In this document: piece by piece, positions 8,114 to 17,511 of the stretch | Layout of the letters: every line of letters starts with the position of its first letter | How positions within the stretch are numbered: position 1 is the stretch's first letter | Source: Pseudomonadota bacterium | Lineage (GTDB): Bacteria; Myxococcota_A; Polyangia; Polyangiales; Polyangiaceae | DNA length: 64,000 bases | Direction: 5' to 3' | Assembly: GCA_023423895.1 (NCBI GenBank) | Contig: JAFAER010000050.1 | Span: 1 to 64,000 of the forward strand | Notes under the pieces: generated by a model | What the model saw: only the letters and a program-made list of their open reading frames with translations | What the model was told of the DNA's origin: nothing | Database searches by the model: none | Made by a program: the position numbers and the translations under genes

Positions 8114-8475
8114 GGCCGCGCTTCGGCGCAGCGGACGCCCACGTGCTCCGCGCCAGCGCCAACGAGATGCTGCGTCCGAGCCGCAGCGGATCGGCTTCGA
8201 CGCGGTCCTGGACGGTCGCCGATCCGCCTCGCAGAGCGGCACACGCGCGCTCCGCGGGGCGCATGCGACGAAAATCGGATGCTCAGCGAGCAACGTGTTC
8301 CTCACACGGGCCGGCACGCGACGCGCAAAGAGTCACGGCAGACATCGATGGCGCCGAGAGACCGCCTCACCGCTCCCCTCTCCTCGGCGCTCTCTCGCGC
8401 CTTCGATGGCTATTCACCTCGACGATCGCGCTCAGCAGGTGAGTCAGGTGAGTCAGGTGAGTCAGGTGGACTCGC
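8114..8475. other. Intergenic gap between convergent genes with a short tandem repeat
   Basis: I see no credible gene in these 362 bases. The only structure is about 3.5 copies of a 9-mer, GAGTCAGGT, at 8436-8467, just after the stop side of the minus-strand lipoprotein gene. Open frames here show no coding character. Confidence 0.5.
8436..8467. repeat. 9-bp tandem repeat GAGTCAGGT
   Basis: Three perfect copies (8441-8449, 8450-8458, 8459-8467) are preceded by a partial copy. They lie 9 bases beyond the 3' end of the minus-strand gene at 8476. Slippage-prone; no function is evident. Confidence 0.85.
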
Positions 8476-9807
8476 TCACTCGACGCGCAGATCGCCGGCG
8501 GGTCCGATCGTCGGTTTCTTTCGTGAGGCCCACGGGATCTTCTCCACGTCGATGGCAAAGAAGCCCGCGCCCGTATCCGGCGACCATGAAGGCGGAAGCG
8601 GCTCGTGCGCAGTCGCGAGCGTCTTCGGCCCTTCACACGCCACGGCGCCGGTTGCGTCCGCGCGGCACGCGTAGACGGACTCCACGGTCGCTGCACGGGA
8701 CAGCTCATCGGCCATCTGGCCCCACATCACCTCGCGGTTCACGAGGCGGATGAGCGCGACGTCTTGTCCGGTACTGCTCTTCGCGAACGTCACGTCCTCG
8801 AAGAGCGCTGACGTCGCGCGGAGACATCCGGGATCGCCGATGTACCGCGACCAGGCGCGGACGTCCGTCCGGAACCAACCCTTTTCGGTCTCGATGAGCA
8901 GCACGGACTCTTGCTCCTCGAGGCCGTTCACGACGGCGAACGCCGCATCCTTGAACGGGCCCGCCTTGAAGGCCGCGCTCGAGAAGCCTCGCGGCGGCGG
9001 CTTCATCGCGCAATGCGGCGGCGGAAGCTTCCCGGGGTAGGTGTCGTCGGTGAACTTCGCATCGATGAGCGGCGTCATCACCTTGTCGTAAGCCGCGCAG
9101 AGCTCCGCCGGCGAAGCGAACGGCCCGCGCGGAGCTTCGGCCTTCGCGACGGACTTCGGCGGCGGCCGTCCATCGAGACTGCCGATCGCCATCTTCGGGA
9201 TCCGCGCCGGGTTCGCGGGCGCCCCGCCGGCGCGCCCCCACACGCGCAGCTCCGAGATCGTGAGCTCGCGCCAGTTCTTCTGCGTGCCCGGCACCGTCTC
9301 GAGGACATCGATCTTGAAGTCGCCGCCAGGAGCCTCGATGTCGATCGACTGGAGCCCGCGGTTGCCGATGTCGAGCACGGCCTCCTTGACCATCTCACCT
9401 TGCCGCGAGATGCGGACCTTCTTGATGCGGTGGTTCATCGTGAAGAGATCGCCCTTCGTCGCCTTCTTGTCGAAGCCAGGCGTGATCTCGACGCGCACGA
9501 CCTTCGCGCTGCTCGGGACCCGAAACGCGATCCAGCCTTTCAGGTCGCCGGTCTTGCCGTTCCACGCGGTCTCCGGTTTTCCGTCGACGAGATGTTCGGG
9601 ATAGTCGTGTGGATTGTCGACCTTCGACGAGACGGCGACGGTCGCGTCGACCGTGTGGAGCAGATCGACGATCGGATCGGGGTCGGCGGGCGGAGCCGAC
9701 TTCTTCGTCGCCTCGACGCTCGAGATCGCGGCGGCGTCGGCTTTCGGCGCAGCAGGCTTGCAACCGACGGCCAGAAGCCCGGCGGCGAAGAAGAAAAGGC
9801 GCGACAT
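8476..9807 (-). CDS. Lipoprotein with a NADase-type glycan-binding (discoidin-like) domain
   Basis: The protein has 443 residues. A signal peptide ends in LLAVGC, so it is a lipoprotein with Lys at +2. Residues of about 55-190 match the discoidin-like glycan-binding domain found next to some secreted NADases: DYPEHLVDGKPETAW, then a beta-rich core with NHRIKKVRIS and a final LTISELRVWG strand. The remainder (about 220-443) is a second globular region with conserved-looking Trp/Cys but no family I recognise. The ATG at 9807 precedes a clean signal sequence; an in-frame ATG five codons upstream adds nothing. A surface carbohydrate-binding role is inferred. Confidence 0.75.
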   Translation of the reverse strand: MSRLFFFAAGLLAVGCKPAAPKADAAAISSVEATKKSAPPADPDPIVDLLHTVDATVAVSSKVDNPHDYPEHLVDGKPETAWNGKTGDLKGWIAFRVPSSAKVVRVEITPGFDKKATKGDLFTMNHRIKKVRISRQGEMVKEAVLDIGNRGLQSIDIEAPGGDFKIDVLETVPGTQKNWRELTISELRVWGRAGGAPANPARIPKMAIGSLDGRPPPKSVAKAEAPRGPFASPAELCAAYDKVMTPLIDAKFTDDTYPGKLPPPHCAMKPPPRGFSSAAFKAGPFKDAAFAVVNGLEEQESVLLIETEKGWFRTDVRAWSRYIGDPGCLRATSALFEDVTFAKSSTGQDVALIRLVNREVMWGQMADELSRAATVESVYACRADATGAVACEGPKTLATAHEPLPPSWSPDTGAGFFAIDVEKIPWASRKKPTIGPAGDLRVE

Positions 9808-9964
9808 GCGTGTAGTTTCCACTATCCCCCTCCGCGCTGCGAGCCGCGAGACGACCTCGTAGCGCTGCGCATGCGTAGCATGGAGCGGAGGATGCGAGCC
9901 AGAGTGGCCGGGTCGGCCACCTCGTGCGCGTGCCGGTGTTCTACGTCGTCCTAGAGCGTCACGC

Positions 9965-11344
9965 TCAAGGCTTCGGGTAGCTCGTGAGCTTCGCCGCGAA
10001 GACGGCGCGCTCCTTCGGAGCTTCGCTCAGGCTCCACAGCCAGCCGTTCCCGTGATCGACCATGAGGTCTTCGGGAGTGTCCGACCATCGCGACGTTGCG
10101 CTCTTCGATCCGGCGACGCGGTAGATCTCGCCGCCACCACCCGCGGGCGCGCTGGAGGAGAGATAGAAGGTCCCGTCGACCGATGCCGCGCCCTGCACCT
10201 GCGTGTGGCTCGTGAGGAATGCCTCGGTGGGGAACGTCATCTTGCTGCGAAGCAGACCGGTCTTCGCGTCGAGCGGCCAACGATAGACACGGCTCGCGTA
10301 CGGCCCCGAACACGCCGTCGAGCTGCAGTACTCGCCGGAGACGAGCGACGGAGGGTCGCTCTTCCGATCGAGCGACACGAACGAGAAAATCGGTTTGCAC
10401 GCGGACGTGATCTGGTACTTGCCCACCTGGGGCAGGACGTACTTGTAGGTCGCCGCGCGGCACGTGCCGTCGGTGCATCCGAACGTGCCAGCGTCCGTCG
10501 ACACACGAAGGATGTGACGCAGATCGAACACGCGAAAGCCGCGGCTCGTGTCGGCCACGTAGAGGAAGTCGCCGAACCACGCGATGCCGCCTGCATGGAT
10601 CTTCACGGGATCGAAGCTCGGAGCGGCGGGCGTTCCCTTCGGCGTCACGAGGAGAGCGAAACGGTACTTCGGCGCGTTGGGGTTCGTCGTGTCGACGAAG
10701 GCGATACGCACGCCCTCGTTGGTGGCGCCCCCTTCGGCCTTGTCGTAGAAGCTGACGAGCACCGCGCTCTTCCCGGCGACCTTTCCGGTCGCGTCGGCGT
10801 CGGCCGTGCCGGTGATGCCCTGCGGGATCCACGCGGTCGACGCGTCGTCATCCGATTGCCAGCGGAACGCGTAGCCGACGCCGCCCGGGTTCCCCGGCAC
10901 GCTCGTCGTCTTGATCGCAGAGCGGTTTGCATCGGCGAGCACGTCGGCGAAGGTCACCTTCGTGGCGATCGACTCGAGCGCCGTCACGAGCGCTGGCGTG
11001 GTCCCGAGCTCTGCGCTCTCCTCGAGCGCGAACGCGCACCGGTCCACGGCCACGAGCCCGTCGCCCTTCCCGAAGCCCGCTGGGGGAGCGGTGCAGACGG
11101 ATGCCTGCAGATCGCATGTATCTACGAAGCGCGGCATCTCACCAGGCGCCACCTCCGGGTCTTCCGCGCCGGGAGGGTCCGACGCGCCCGGCTGCTCCTG
11201 GCCATCGCTCTCCTCGCGTTCGGCGCTCGTGGAATCGCCTCGTCCGTCCAGGGTCGGCAGCGCCTCGTCCCCGGCATCCGATGAACAGGCAGCAACGAGG
11301 GTACCGACGATGACGAGAACCGCGCTCGACGAGATCCGGACCAT
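9965..11344 (-). CDS. Secreted lipoprotein, probable beta-propeller, unknown function
   Basis: This 459-residue protein has a signal peptide ending in LVAACS and an Asp/Ser/Glu-rich linker of about 45 residues. A large beta-rich domain follows with six or more Cys and repeated Gly-Asp/Trp strand motifs (AWFGDFLYVADTSRGFRVFD, FYLSSSAPAGG, WLWSLSEAP). These resemble blades of a propeller. I do not recognise a named family. The ATG at 11344 is supported by GGGAGA five bases upstream. The neighbours are also envelope lipoproteins on the same strand but with gaps of over 150 bases, so it is probably a single-gene unit. Confidence 0.65.
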   Translation of the reverse strand: MVRISSSAVLVIVGTLVAACSSDAGDEALPTLDGRGDSTSAEREESDGQEQPGASDPPGAEDPEVAPGEMPRFVDTCDLQASVCTAPPAGFGKGDGLVAVDRCAFALEESAELGTTPALVTALESIATKVTFADVLADANRSAIKTTSVPGNPGGVGYAFRWQSDDDASTAWIPQGITGTADADATGKVAGKSAVLVSFYDKAEGGATNEGVRIAFVDTTNPNAPKYRFALLVTPKGTPAAPSFDPVKIHAGGIAWFGDFLYVADTSRGFRVFDLRHILRVSTDAGTFGCTDGTCRAATYKYVLPQVGKYQITSACKPIFSFVSLDRKSDPPSLVSGEYCSSTACSGPYASRVYRWPLDAKTGLLRSKMTFPTEAFLTSHTQVQGAASVDGTFYLSSSAPAGGGGEIYRVAGSKSATSRWSDTPEDLMVDHGNGWLWSLSEAPKERAVFAAKLTSYPKP

Positions 11345-11584
11345 GATGTCTCCCTGCATGAACGCCCCGTACCAACACCGTGCGTGGCGGTGGATCGTGG
11401 AAGCGTCGCGCGATCACGGGGCTTTCGAGGGCTCCGGCGGAGGGATGCGCGCCCGCTTGCGCAACTCCGGCCGCCCGCGCGCCGAGGGGTGGGCCACCGT
11501 CTCCTCAGCGGGATGATGCGCGTCCGACCGGCCTCCGACGACATCGACGGCCATACGCGATGAGCGCCCGAGCGCGGGCCGGGG
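11345..11584. other. Intergenic spacer, no feature seen
   Basis: The spacer is 240 bases between two minus-strand genes. It should hold the promoter of the lipoprotein gene starting at 11344; I find no clear promoter motif, repeat or RNA. Confidence 0.4.
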
Positions 11585-13504
11585 TCAGTTCGGCTTTGCC
11601 GCCGTCTTCTCGAGCTTGGGCTTGTCGGCCTTTGCCTTGTCGCCCTTGTCCGCCTTTGCTGCTTTGTCGGCGTCGCCCTTCTTCTTGTCCCCGGCGTCGC
11701 TCTTCTTCGACTTGTCGCTCTTCTTCGACTTGTCGCGGCTGTCCGAGGCGTCGCTCTTCTTCGGCTTGTCGCTCTTGTCCGCGCCGTCGGTCGTGTCGGC
11801 CTTCTTGGGAGGCGGCGACGCGGCAACCGCCGTCGTGGCGGAGCCCGAAGCGCCAGGCGCGGCGGCCGCCGGCTTGGGGTCCTCGTGTACGACGACGCGG
11901 GTCCCGGGGTTTTCCTTCGTCGCGCGCACGCCGTGCCAGCCCTCGGGGAGGTTCGGGCCGGCCCACGCGAAGATCTGCTTCGCGTCGTGTGGCGTCATGT
12001 TCACGCAGCCGTGGCTGCGCTCGCGGCCGAAACGTGAGTGCCAGAACGCTCCGTGGATCGCGTAGCTGCCCTCGAAGTACATGATCCACGGCACGTCCTG
12101 GATCGAATACGGGCCGTCGCTCGCGCCGTCGTCCTCCATCGTGGCGGCGATGTGCTTCTCGCGGATCTGGAACTCGCCCTGGACGGTGCGATGGTCCTTC
12201 GACTTGTCTTCGTCGTTGTGACGGCCCGTCGAGACGATCGTCGCGTACACGGGCTTGTCACCCTCGAACGCGATGAGCGATTGCGTCGAGAGATTGACGT
12301 CGATCCACTTCTCGCCGGGAGCGAGGTTCTTCGGCGGCGGCCCCGGGCGCGTGACGGCAGCGTCGATGTCGCGCAGCCACCAGCCTTCTTCGGTCTCGAA
12401 ATATCCGCGCCCGTCGATCGTCACGCTCTTGCCCGTCAGCTGCGCGATGGTGAAGCGGTCGACCGACTCACCTCGCACGAGCTTGCCGTCCTTCTCGTCC
12501 GCGCGTGACGGATCGCCGGGCTCGACGCTGTAGCGGCGCGCACGCGGGCTCACGACCCAGCCGAGCGGGAGGTGCCGCTTCTCGCCTTCTGCGCCGATGC
12601 GCACGCCCTCGAACTCCGTCGTCGGTTTGTGGACGAGGATGTGATCGGCCGGAGCGAGGAAGCCCGCCGTGTTACGCCAGAACTTGCCCGACGCCGTGGA
12701 CAGGTCGCGATCGAGCGAGAGATAGAACCCGCGCACCATGCGCACGACGACGAGCCCGCCCTGCTCGTTCGTCCGGATGTCGTCGATCGTGACCTGCGGG
12801 CGTTGCCCCTTGTGGTCCTTGAGATACCAGGGCGCATCGGGATCGCTCGGCGGTGGCGGCGGAGCCGGCTCGCCTTCTTTCGGCTTCTTCGTCTTGCCGA
12901 CGGCGAGCCCCTTCTCGAGGTCCTTGCGCTCCTTCTTCAGCGGCCGGCGCCGGTACAGCGGCGCGCCGTTGGTGAGGTTGAGACCGTAGTCGTAAGGGAG
13001 CGGACGATCCGTATACGGCGGGTGCGGCGCGGTCTCGAGCTCCTTCGACGTCAGATCGGTCGTTGCGTACTTCCCGCAGACGAAGCCGCCGCTGACGAGC
13101 TCGTACCAGCCCTCGGAGCAGTTGCCCTTCTTGATGACCCGCGACTTCACCGCGACCACCTGGCCGCGTCGGAGATAGCCGAGGCGCTGAGCGCCCTGAC
13201 GCTCCTCGCTCGTCTTCGAGGGGTCCTTGGGGGGCCACTCGGTGGTGTTGAAGACGGGCGTCACGAAGTCGAGCACGGCGATCTTCGGCGTCGCGGCAGG
13301 ATCCTGGCCGCCCGCGTCGATCGTCTCGATGGCGGCCGGCCCTCCATCGTCGGTCGTGTCCGGGTCCGAGGCATCTGGCTCGCCCCCCGCGTTGCGGCCC
13401 TTGCAGCCTCCGCTCGCGACCACGATTCCGGCGAGCACCAGCGGGGCGAACACGGCCCGCGCGGCGAGAAGGCAGGAAGCGACGTTGTCCAACGGCGTGC
13501 TCAC
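11585..13504 (-). CDS. L,D-transpeptidase (YkuD) lipoprotein with a Lys-rich C-terminal tail
   Basis: This 639-residue protein has a signal peptide with a lipobox (ASGGC, Lys at +2) and an Asp-rich linker. An N-terminal region of about 300 residues contains SH3-like beta segments, followed by a YkuD catalytic domain at about 380-545. The catalytic signature is complete: HGAFWH upstream and SHGCVNM with nucleophile Cys500. Such enzymes make 3-3 cross-links in peptidoglycan or attach proteins to it. Residues of about 573-639 form a Lys/Asp/Ala tail with SDKSKKSD-like repeats, absent from the paralogue at 23614-25371. The start is a GTG without a good ribosome site; no better one precedes the signal peptide. 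The tail could bind anionic wall or LPS; that is inference. Confidence 0.88.
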   Translation of the reverse strand: MSTPLDNVASCLLAARAVFAPLVLAGIVVASGGCKGRNAGGEPDASDPDTTDDGGPAAIETIDAGGQDPAATPKIAVLDFVTPVFNTTEWPPKDPSKTSEERQGAQRLGYLRRGQVVAVKSRVIKKGNCSEGWYELVSGGFVCGKYATTDLTSKELETAPHPPYTDRPLPYDYGLNLTNGAPLYRRRPLKKERKDLEKGLAVGKTKKPKEGEPAPPPPPSDPDAPWYLKDHKGQRPQVTIDDIRTNEQGGLVVVRMVRGFYLSLDRDLSTASGKFWRNTAGFLAPADHILVHKPTTEFEGVRIGAEGEKRHLPLGWVVSPRARRYSVEPGDPSRADEKDGKLVRGESVDRFTIAQLTGKSVTIDGRGYFETEEGWWLRDIDAAVTRPGPPPKNLAPGEKWIDVNLSTQSLIAFEGDKPVYATIVSTGRHNDEDKSKDHRTVQGEFQIREKHIAATMEDDGASDGPYSIQDVPWIMYFEGSYAIHGAFWHSRFGRERSHGCVNMTPHDAKQIFAWAGPNLPEGWHGVRATKENPGTRVVVHEDPKPAAAAPGASGSATTAVAASPPPKKADTTDGADKSDKPKKSDASDSRDKSKKSDKSKKSDAGDKKKGDADKAAKADKGDKAKADKPKLEKTAAKPN

Positions 13505-13657
13505 GGGACGAACCGCACGTACGACGTGTGCGCCGCGCGTGCAAGCGCGCGCAGGGAACCCTCCGGAAGCAACGGATATTTTGTCGTTTCGCGCGTCCCC
13601 GTGCCGGACCGTTCCAGCGAGTGTCCGCCGCCTCGCAGCGAAGGTCGCCGGAGCCTC

Positions 13658-14776
13658 TCACCCCGTGCTCGCCGTCTGGCCTTTCACGTGAGAGGTCACG
13701 TGCCCATCGCGGGGACAGATCGCGCGCGATCCCGCCTGAGGGACGGGCATCTCCGCCGGGACGAGCGAGCCGCTCCTCGGAGGTGCGACGATCGCCGGCT
13801 TGCTCCAGCCGCGTTGACGATCGAGCTCAGCCGGAAAGAGCGCCCGCATCATCTCCCCGATGCGCGCAGGAGCCGCCTGCGCGATCCGGCGACCGAGGAC
13901 GGCGTCGAGATCGCGCGCGAGCTTGCCGGCGCTCTCGTAGCGTCGGTCGCGATTGCGCTCGAGCGCATGAAGGACAATCGCGGAGAGCTCCGGCGGCACG
14001 TCGGACGCCAGTGTCCGCGGGTCGGGGATCGGTCCCCGATGCACGGCGCACACCGTGGCGATGTCCGTGGGACGGCCGAACAGCCGTCGCGTCGTGAGCA
14101 GCTCCCAGAGCGTCGTGCCGAGCCCGAAGACGTCGCTCCGGCGGTCCAGCGGCAGCTGCATGATCTGCTCCGGCGAGAGGTAGGGAAGCTTCCCCTTGAT
14201 GATCCCGTGGAGCGTCGTGGTGGCCCGACCGCTGCATTTGGCGAGCCCGAAGTCGATGAGCTTCACCTCGCCGTCGAACGTGAGGAAGATGTTCGACGGA
14301 TTCACGTCCCGATGGATGATCCCGAGCGGCTGTCCGCCCTCGTCGGCGAGGTCGTGGGCGTACGCGAGCGCCTCGCCGACGCGGGCCGCGATCCAGGCGG
14401 CCGCCTCGGGATGCAGGCCCATTCCACGCGTGACGCACGCCCTCTGCACCTCTGCGAGCGTGGTGCCTCGGAGCAGATCCATTGCGATGAACGCGTGGTC
14501 GGTCCCAGCGCCGTGCTCGAACGTCCGCACGATGTTCGGATGAACGAGGCGCTCGAGCAAGCGTGCCTCGTCGAAGAACATCGCGAGGACCTCGTCATCG
14601 TCGCGGAGGTCGTGGCGCACGACCTTCAACGCAACGAGCGCAGCGTCGCCGAAGCGACGCCCGAGATAGATCGCCGACAGACCGCCTCCTGCGATCTTGC
14701 CGAGGACGTCGTGGCGCCCGAGCTGCACGGGTCGCGTGGGGCGTGACGAACCGGGACGTACACGCGTCAGCGACAT
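13658..14776 (-). CDS. Soluble eukaryote-like Ser/Thr protein kinase
   Basis: The protein has 372 residues. The kinase domain begins about 20 residues from the ATG at 14776. It has a Gly-rich loop (GKIAGGGLSAIYLG), a VALKVV lysine, a catalytic loop HRDVNPSN, the DFG of LIDFGLAKC and an SPEQ in place of APE. The usual Lys two residues after the HRD Asp is Asn here, as in many myxobacterial Pkn proteins. About 80 Pro/Arg-rich residues follow the domain. No membrane helix is visible, so it is predicted cytoplasmic. It is transcribed divergently from the GYF_2 membrane protein gene. A frame-open start 19 codons upstream is less likely. Confidence 0.88.
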   Translation of the reverse strand: MSLTRVRPGSSRPTRPVQLGRHDVLGKIAGGGLSAIYLGRRFGDAALVALKVVRHDLRDDDEVLAMFFDEARLLERLVHPNIVRTFEHGAGTDHAFIAMDLLRGTTLAEVQRACVTRGMGLHPEAAAWIAARVGEALAYAHDLADEGGQPLGIIHRDVNPSNIFLTFDGEVKLIDFGLAKCSGRATTTLHGIIKGKLPYLSPEQIMQLPLDRRSDVFGLGTTLWELLTTRRLFGRPTDIATVCAVHRGPIPDPRTLASDVPPELSAIVLHALERNRDRRYESAGKLARDLDAVLGRRIAQAAPARIGEMMRALFPAELDRQRGWSKPAIVAPPRSGSLVPAEMPVPQAGSRAICPRDGHVTSHVKGQTASTG

Positions 14777-15181
14777 CTCTGCACGCGCGAGGATGCACGT
14801 CACGGGCCGTCGCTCGGCCTGCGTCGCTCGCACGTGCGAGAGCGTGTTCGGAGAACGGTGCGCGCACGGCGAGCGACGCGCTGCTGGTGACTGCCCGCGC
14901 CCCGTTGATGCTCTCTCGCTTCACGGCAACGGCAGTGACCGGACGCTCCCGACCGTCACATCATCGCCAGCCTGCGTGCACGCGCACGCGTCCATTCCAG
15001 GCGGACGACTCCGCTACGGTTGCGGGAAATTCGGCCTGATTTTGCGCTCGAGCGAGTTGCCGCTCATCCGTCGACTGCTACGAAACGTCGGCCGGCGCGA
15101 GGAGCCGAGAACCGTACCGCGGACTCCCGCGGCGCGAGCTCTCGACGTGGACCTGCGCCTGCGATTCACCGGAGGCGCGAC
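14777..15181. other. Divergent intergenic region, no gene seen
   Basis: These 405 bases separate the kinase gene and the GYF_2 gene, so both promoters should lie here. I could not identify a clear -35/-10 pair. There is no ORF with coding character and no RNA-like structure I can support. Confidence 0.45.
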
Positions 15182-16084
15182 ATGAGCATGGACGTGGCGG
15201 CGGCGAATGGAGTCGATCTCGAGCTCTGGCACGTGCAGGTCGGCGGCGTCGTCCGTTCGATGGACCTCGACGAGCTCGACCGCGCGTTCCAGTCCGGCGT
15301 CATCGACGAGCGCACGCCGGTGCTCGCAGCAGGCGCGCTTCACTGGACGACACTCGGTGACGTCGCTGGCCTCGGCACGCCCGACGAGCAAGTCGTCTCC
15401 ACTCCCTCGACGAGCCCTGCTCCACGCGCTGCGCTGCACGGCATCGACGAGCAACCGAACAGCATTGCGCCGCTTGCAGCAGACATCCCATCGTCGAACG
15501 TGGTGATCCCGTCGTTCCCGACGCCGACGTTCGACGTCTCCTACGGAACCGAGGAGCTCCGCGTCTTCCGTCCGAAGCGGCGCATCGGGCGCGCGCTGGC
15601 CGTCGTCGCGACCGTCGCGCTCGTCGCCGGGGCAGCGGTCGGCCTGAAGTCGTACGGCGTCGACCGGCTGGAGGCGAAGGTCGCGTCCGCAGCGGCGTTC
15701 GTGAAGAGCAAGGCAGGCGAGAGCAGCCGCGCCGCCGCTGGAGTCCAGGCGCCGGTCGCAGCTCCGCCCCAACCGGTCGCGCTGCCCGCGAAAGACGTCT
15801 CACCGCCAACGCCACGCACGGCAGCCGTGAGCCCGCCTCCGGCGAACGCAGCGGAGAGCCTGCCTGCGGTGACGCCAGTCGAGAGCCTGCCTTCGGTGAC
15901 GACGGGTGCCGCCACCGTCTCGGTCGACTCGCTGCCATCGGCCCCGCCCACGGCGGAGAAAGCGAGCAAGAAGCACCGCGGCCACAAGAAGAAGGGCGCG
16001 CCAGCAAAGGCGAAGAGCAAGACGTCGGGCGATCCGACGCAGCGCGGGAGCGGCCAGTTCGACCCGCTGAACGGCGCGCTCTGA
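15182..16084 (+). CDS. GYF_2-domain membrane protein
   Basis: The protein has 300 residues. Residues of about 13-60 form a GYF_2 (DUF4339) module: WHVQVGGVVRSMDLDELDRA, a Gly-Val-Ile-Asp turn, then LHWTTLGDVAGL. GYF_2 modules are thought to bind proline-rich peptides. A single membrane helix at about 136-157 follows an Arg-rich positive stretch, so the GYF domain should be cytoplasmic. The rest is a Pro/Ala/Val/Ser-rich periplasmic tail with repeated ESLPAVTPV-type units, ending in a Lys-rich segment. The ATG at 15182 is preceded by GGAGG. Proline-rich partners may include neighbours such as the PPP-rich protein at 17512-18024; that is inference only. Confidence 0.75.
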   Translation: MSMDVAAANGVDLELWHVQVGGVVRSMDLDELDRAFQSGVIDERTPVLAAGALHWTTLGDVAGLGTPDEQVVSTPSTSPAPRAALHGIDEQPNSIAPLAADIPSSNVVIPSFPTPTFDVSYGTEELRVFRPKRRIGRALAVVATVALVAGAAVGLKSYGVDRLEAKVASAAAFVKSKAGESSRAAAGVQAPVAAPPQPVALPAKDVSPPTPRTAAVSPPPANAAESLPAVTPVESLPSVTTGAATVSVDSLPSAPPTAEKASKKHRGHKKKGAPAKAKSKTSGDPTQRGSGQFDPLNGAL

Positions 16085-16099
16085 GCTCGATCTCCGCGC

Positions 16100-17329
16100 T
16101 CACATCACGGAGGCGACGCCTCCGCACGGGACATCGACGACCTGCGTCCCGCGACCCGCGTTGACGCGGTGTTTGCCGCACGACACGACGATGCGGCCCC
16201 CCTGGACACGCTTGTAGTCGCCATCGACCATCACGGTCATGAGCGATGCGGGGACCTCGATCGTTCCCGTGGTCGCCGGAGGCGCCGCGGGGCGCGATGG
16301 CGTCGCGGGCGCGAGCGGCGCCGCGGCCGATGCGGCGACGACCGGCGTCGGTGGCGGCTCGGGGACGACGGCGGGCGGCGCAGCGGAAGTGGCCGGCTTG
16401 ACGGTCCTTGCCGGCGCCGTCGTCGATGCCGCTCGCGAGGTCTGAGCGGACGACGGCGCGGCCGAGCCACCGGCTTCACGTCCGACGTACGCCGGGGCCG
16501 ACGGCAGCGCGCTCGGGGAATAGACGGGGGTGCCGTCTTCGTCCTGCGCACCGGGAGGAGCAGCGGCCTTCTGCGGCGTCGTCTCGGTCGTCTCGATGAC
16601 GGCCGAGCGCACGACGCCCTTCTGCGCCTCGCGCGGTTTCGCGGCCACGGTCGGCGTGCTCTTCGTGCGCTCCGAGACGTCCGCACCGGCCGTGAACGAC
16701 ACGATCGCGATCGCGACCGCGGCGCAGAGGGCGATCCCGAAGCCCAGCGCGCCGACGATCAAGGGCGTGTTCGACTTCGGTAGGCCGGGCACGTGCGGTA
16801 CCGGCGGAAGCTTCAACGTCGCGTCGGGATGCGCGTACGGAACATCGATCGCAACGGGCGCGAACGACGCCAACGTCGACGTGTGCGGCGCGCCGAACAG
16901 CCGCGACCGGTCGAAGGGCTGCGTCCGTTCGAGCCGTCGCTGCTCTTCTTCCTCGAGATCGTCCGGATCGAGCTCGTGGATCGGCTGCGTGGCCGCAGCG
17001 GTCGGAGCGTCGCGGCTCGGCGTAGCGTCCGAGGTGTCCGAGGTGTCCAACGTGATGACGACGTTCAGCGGTCGCTTCGCCGGGATGGTCGCGGCGAGCG
17101 CATCGAGCGCCGACTGCGACATCGGCTCCGCGTCGAGGGCGCGCGCGGAAGGCGAACGCAGCGTTGGCTCACGCGACATGATCTGCGTCCCGCCGTCGGC
17201 GATGAGGTCTTCGTCGCCCAGCTCGAGCTCGCTCGACCACGCGCCGTCGTTGGGGCCGCCGTCTGCCGGAGCGGTGGGGCGATCCATGTCTGTCGTCGAA
17301 GCCGGGAACGGCGAGGAGGAGTTCGACAC
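16100..17329 (-). CDS. Single-pass membrane protein with Pro/Ala linker and PEGA-like C-terminal domain
   Basis: The protein has about 409 residues if the GTG at 17329 is used (AGAAAGG about 10 bases upstream); an ATG at 17287 is the alternative. The N-terminal 200 residues are acidic and Ser/Thr-rich and include DLEEEEQRR. One membrane helix (IVGALGFGIALCAAVAIAIV) is followed by a long Ala/Pro/Thr linker. The C-terminal domain of about 50 residues contains ASLMTVMVDG, then GGRIVVSCGKHRV, like the PEGA domains of secreted surface proteins. This layout is typical of myxobacterial kinase-associated membrane proteins, but no kinase domain is present. The gene ends 15 bases from the convergent GYF_2 gene. 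Function unknown. Confidence 0.65.
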   Translation of the reverse strand: MSNSSSPFPASTTDMDRPTAPADGGPNDGAWSSELELGDEDLIADGGTQIMSREPTLRSPSARALDAEPMSQSALDALAATIPAKRPLNVVITLDTSDTSDATPSRDAPTAAATQPIHELDPDDLEEEEQRRLERTQPFDRSRLFGAPHTSTLASFAPVAIDVPYAHPDATLKLPPVPHVPGLPKSNTPLIVGALGFGIALCAAVAIAIVSFTAGADVSERTKSTPTVAAKPREAQKGVVRSAVIETTETTPQKAAAPPGAQDEDGTPVYSPSALPSAPAYVGREAGGSAAPSSAQTSRAASTTAPARTVKPATSAAPPAVVPEPPPTPVVAASAAAPLAPATPSRPAAPPATTGTIEVPASLMTVMVDGDYKRVQGGRIVVSCGKHRVNAGRGTQVVDVPCGGVASVM

Positions 17330-17511
17330 CGGAGTGGAGCCTTTCTGACGTCTCGAGGAGCGTGCGGAGTCGAACGAGCATGCACTCGGTCCACGCACGG
17401 CGAGCTTTACGTCAGGGACGCGCGGTTTCCCCCCTCGACGCACGAGGATTCGCCCGCCCCGTCGCGAAGGGAAGGATCGGAGCCTGCTACGCGTAGACCC
17501 GTGGATGGGCC

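Noticed and set aside
8114..8475. Small gene in the gap before the glycan-binding lipoprotein
   Set aside because: Open frames are Ser/Arg-rich with no ribosome site and include the tandem repeat.
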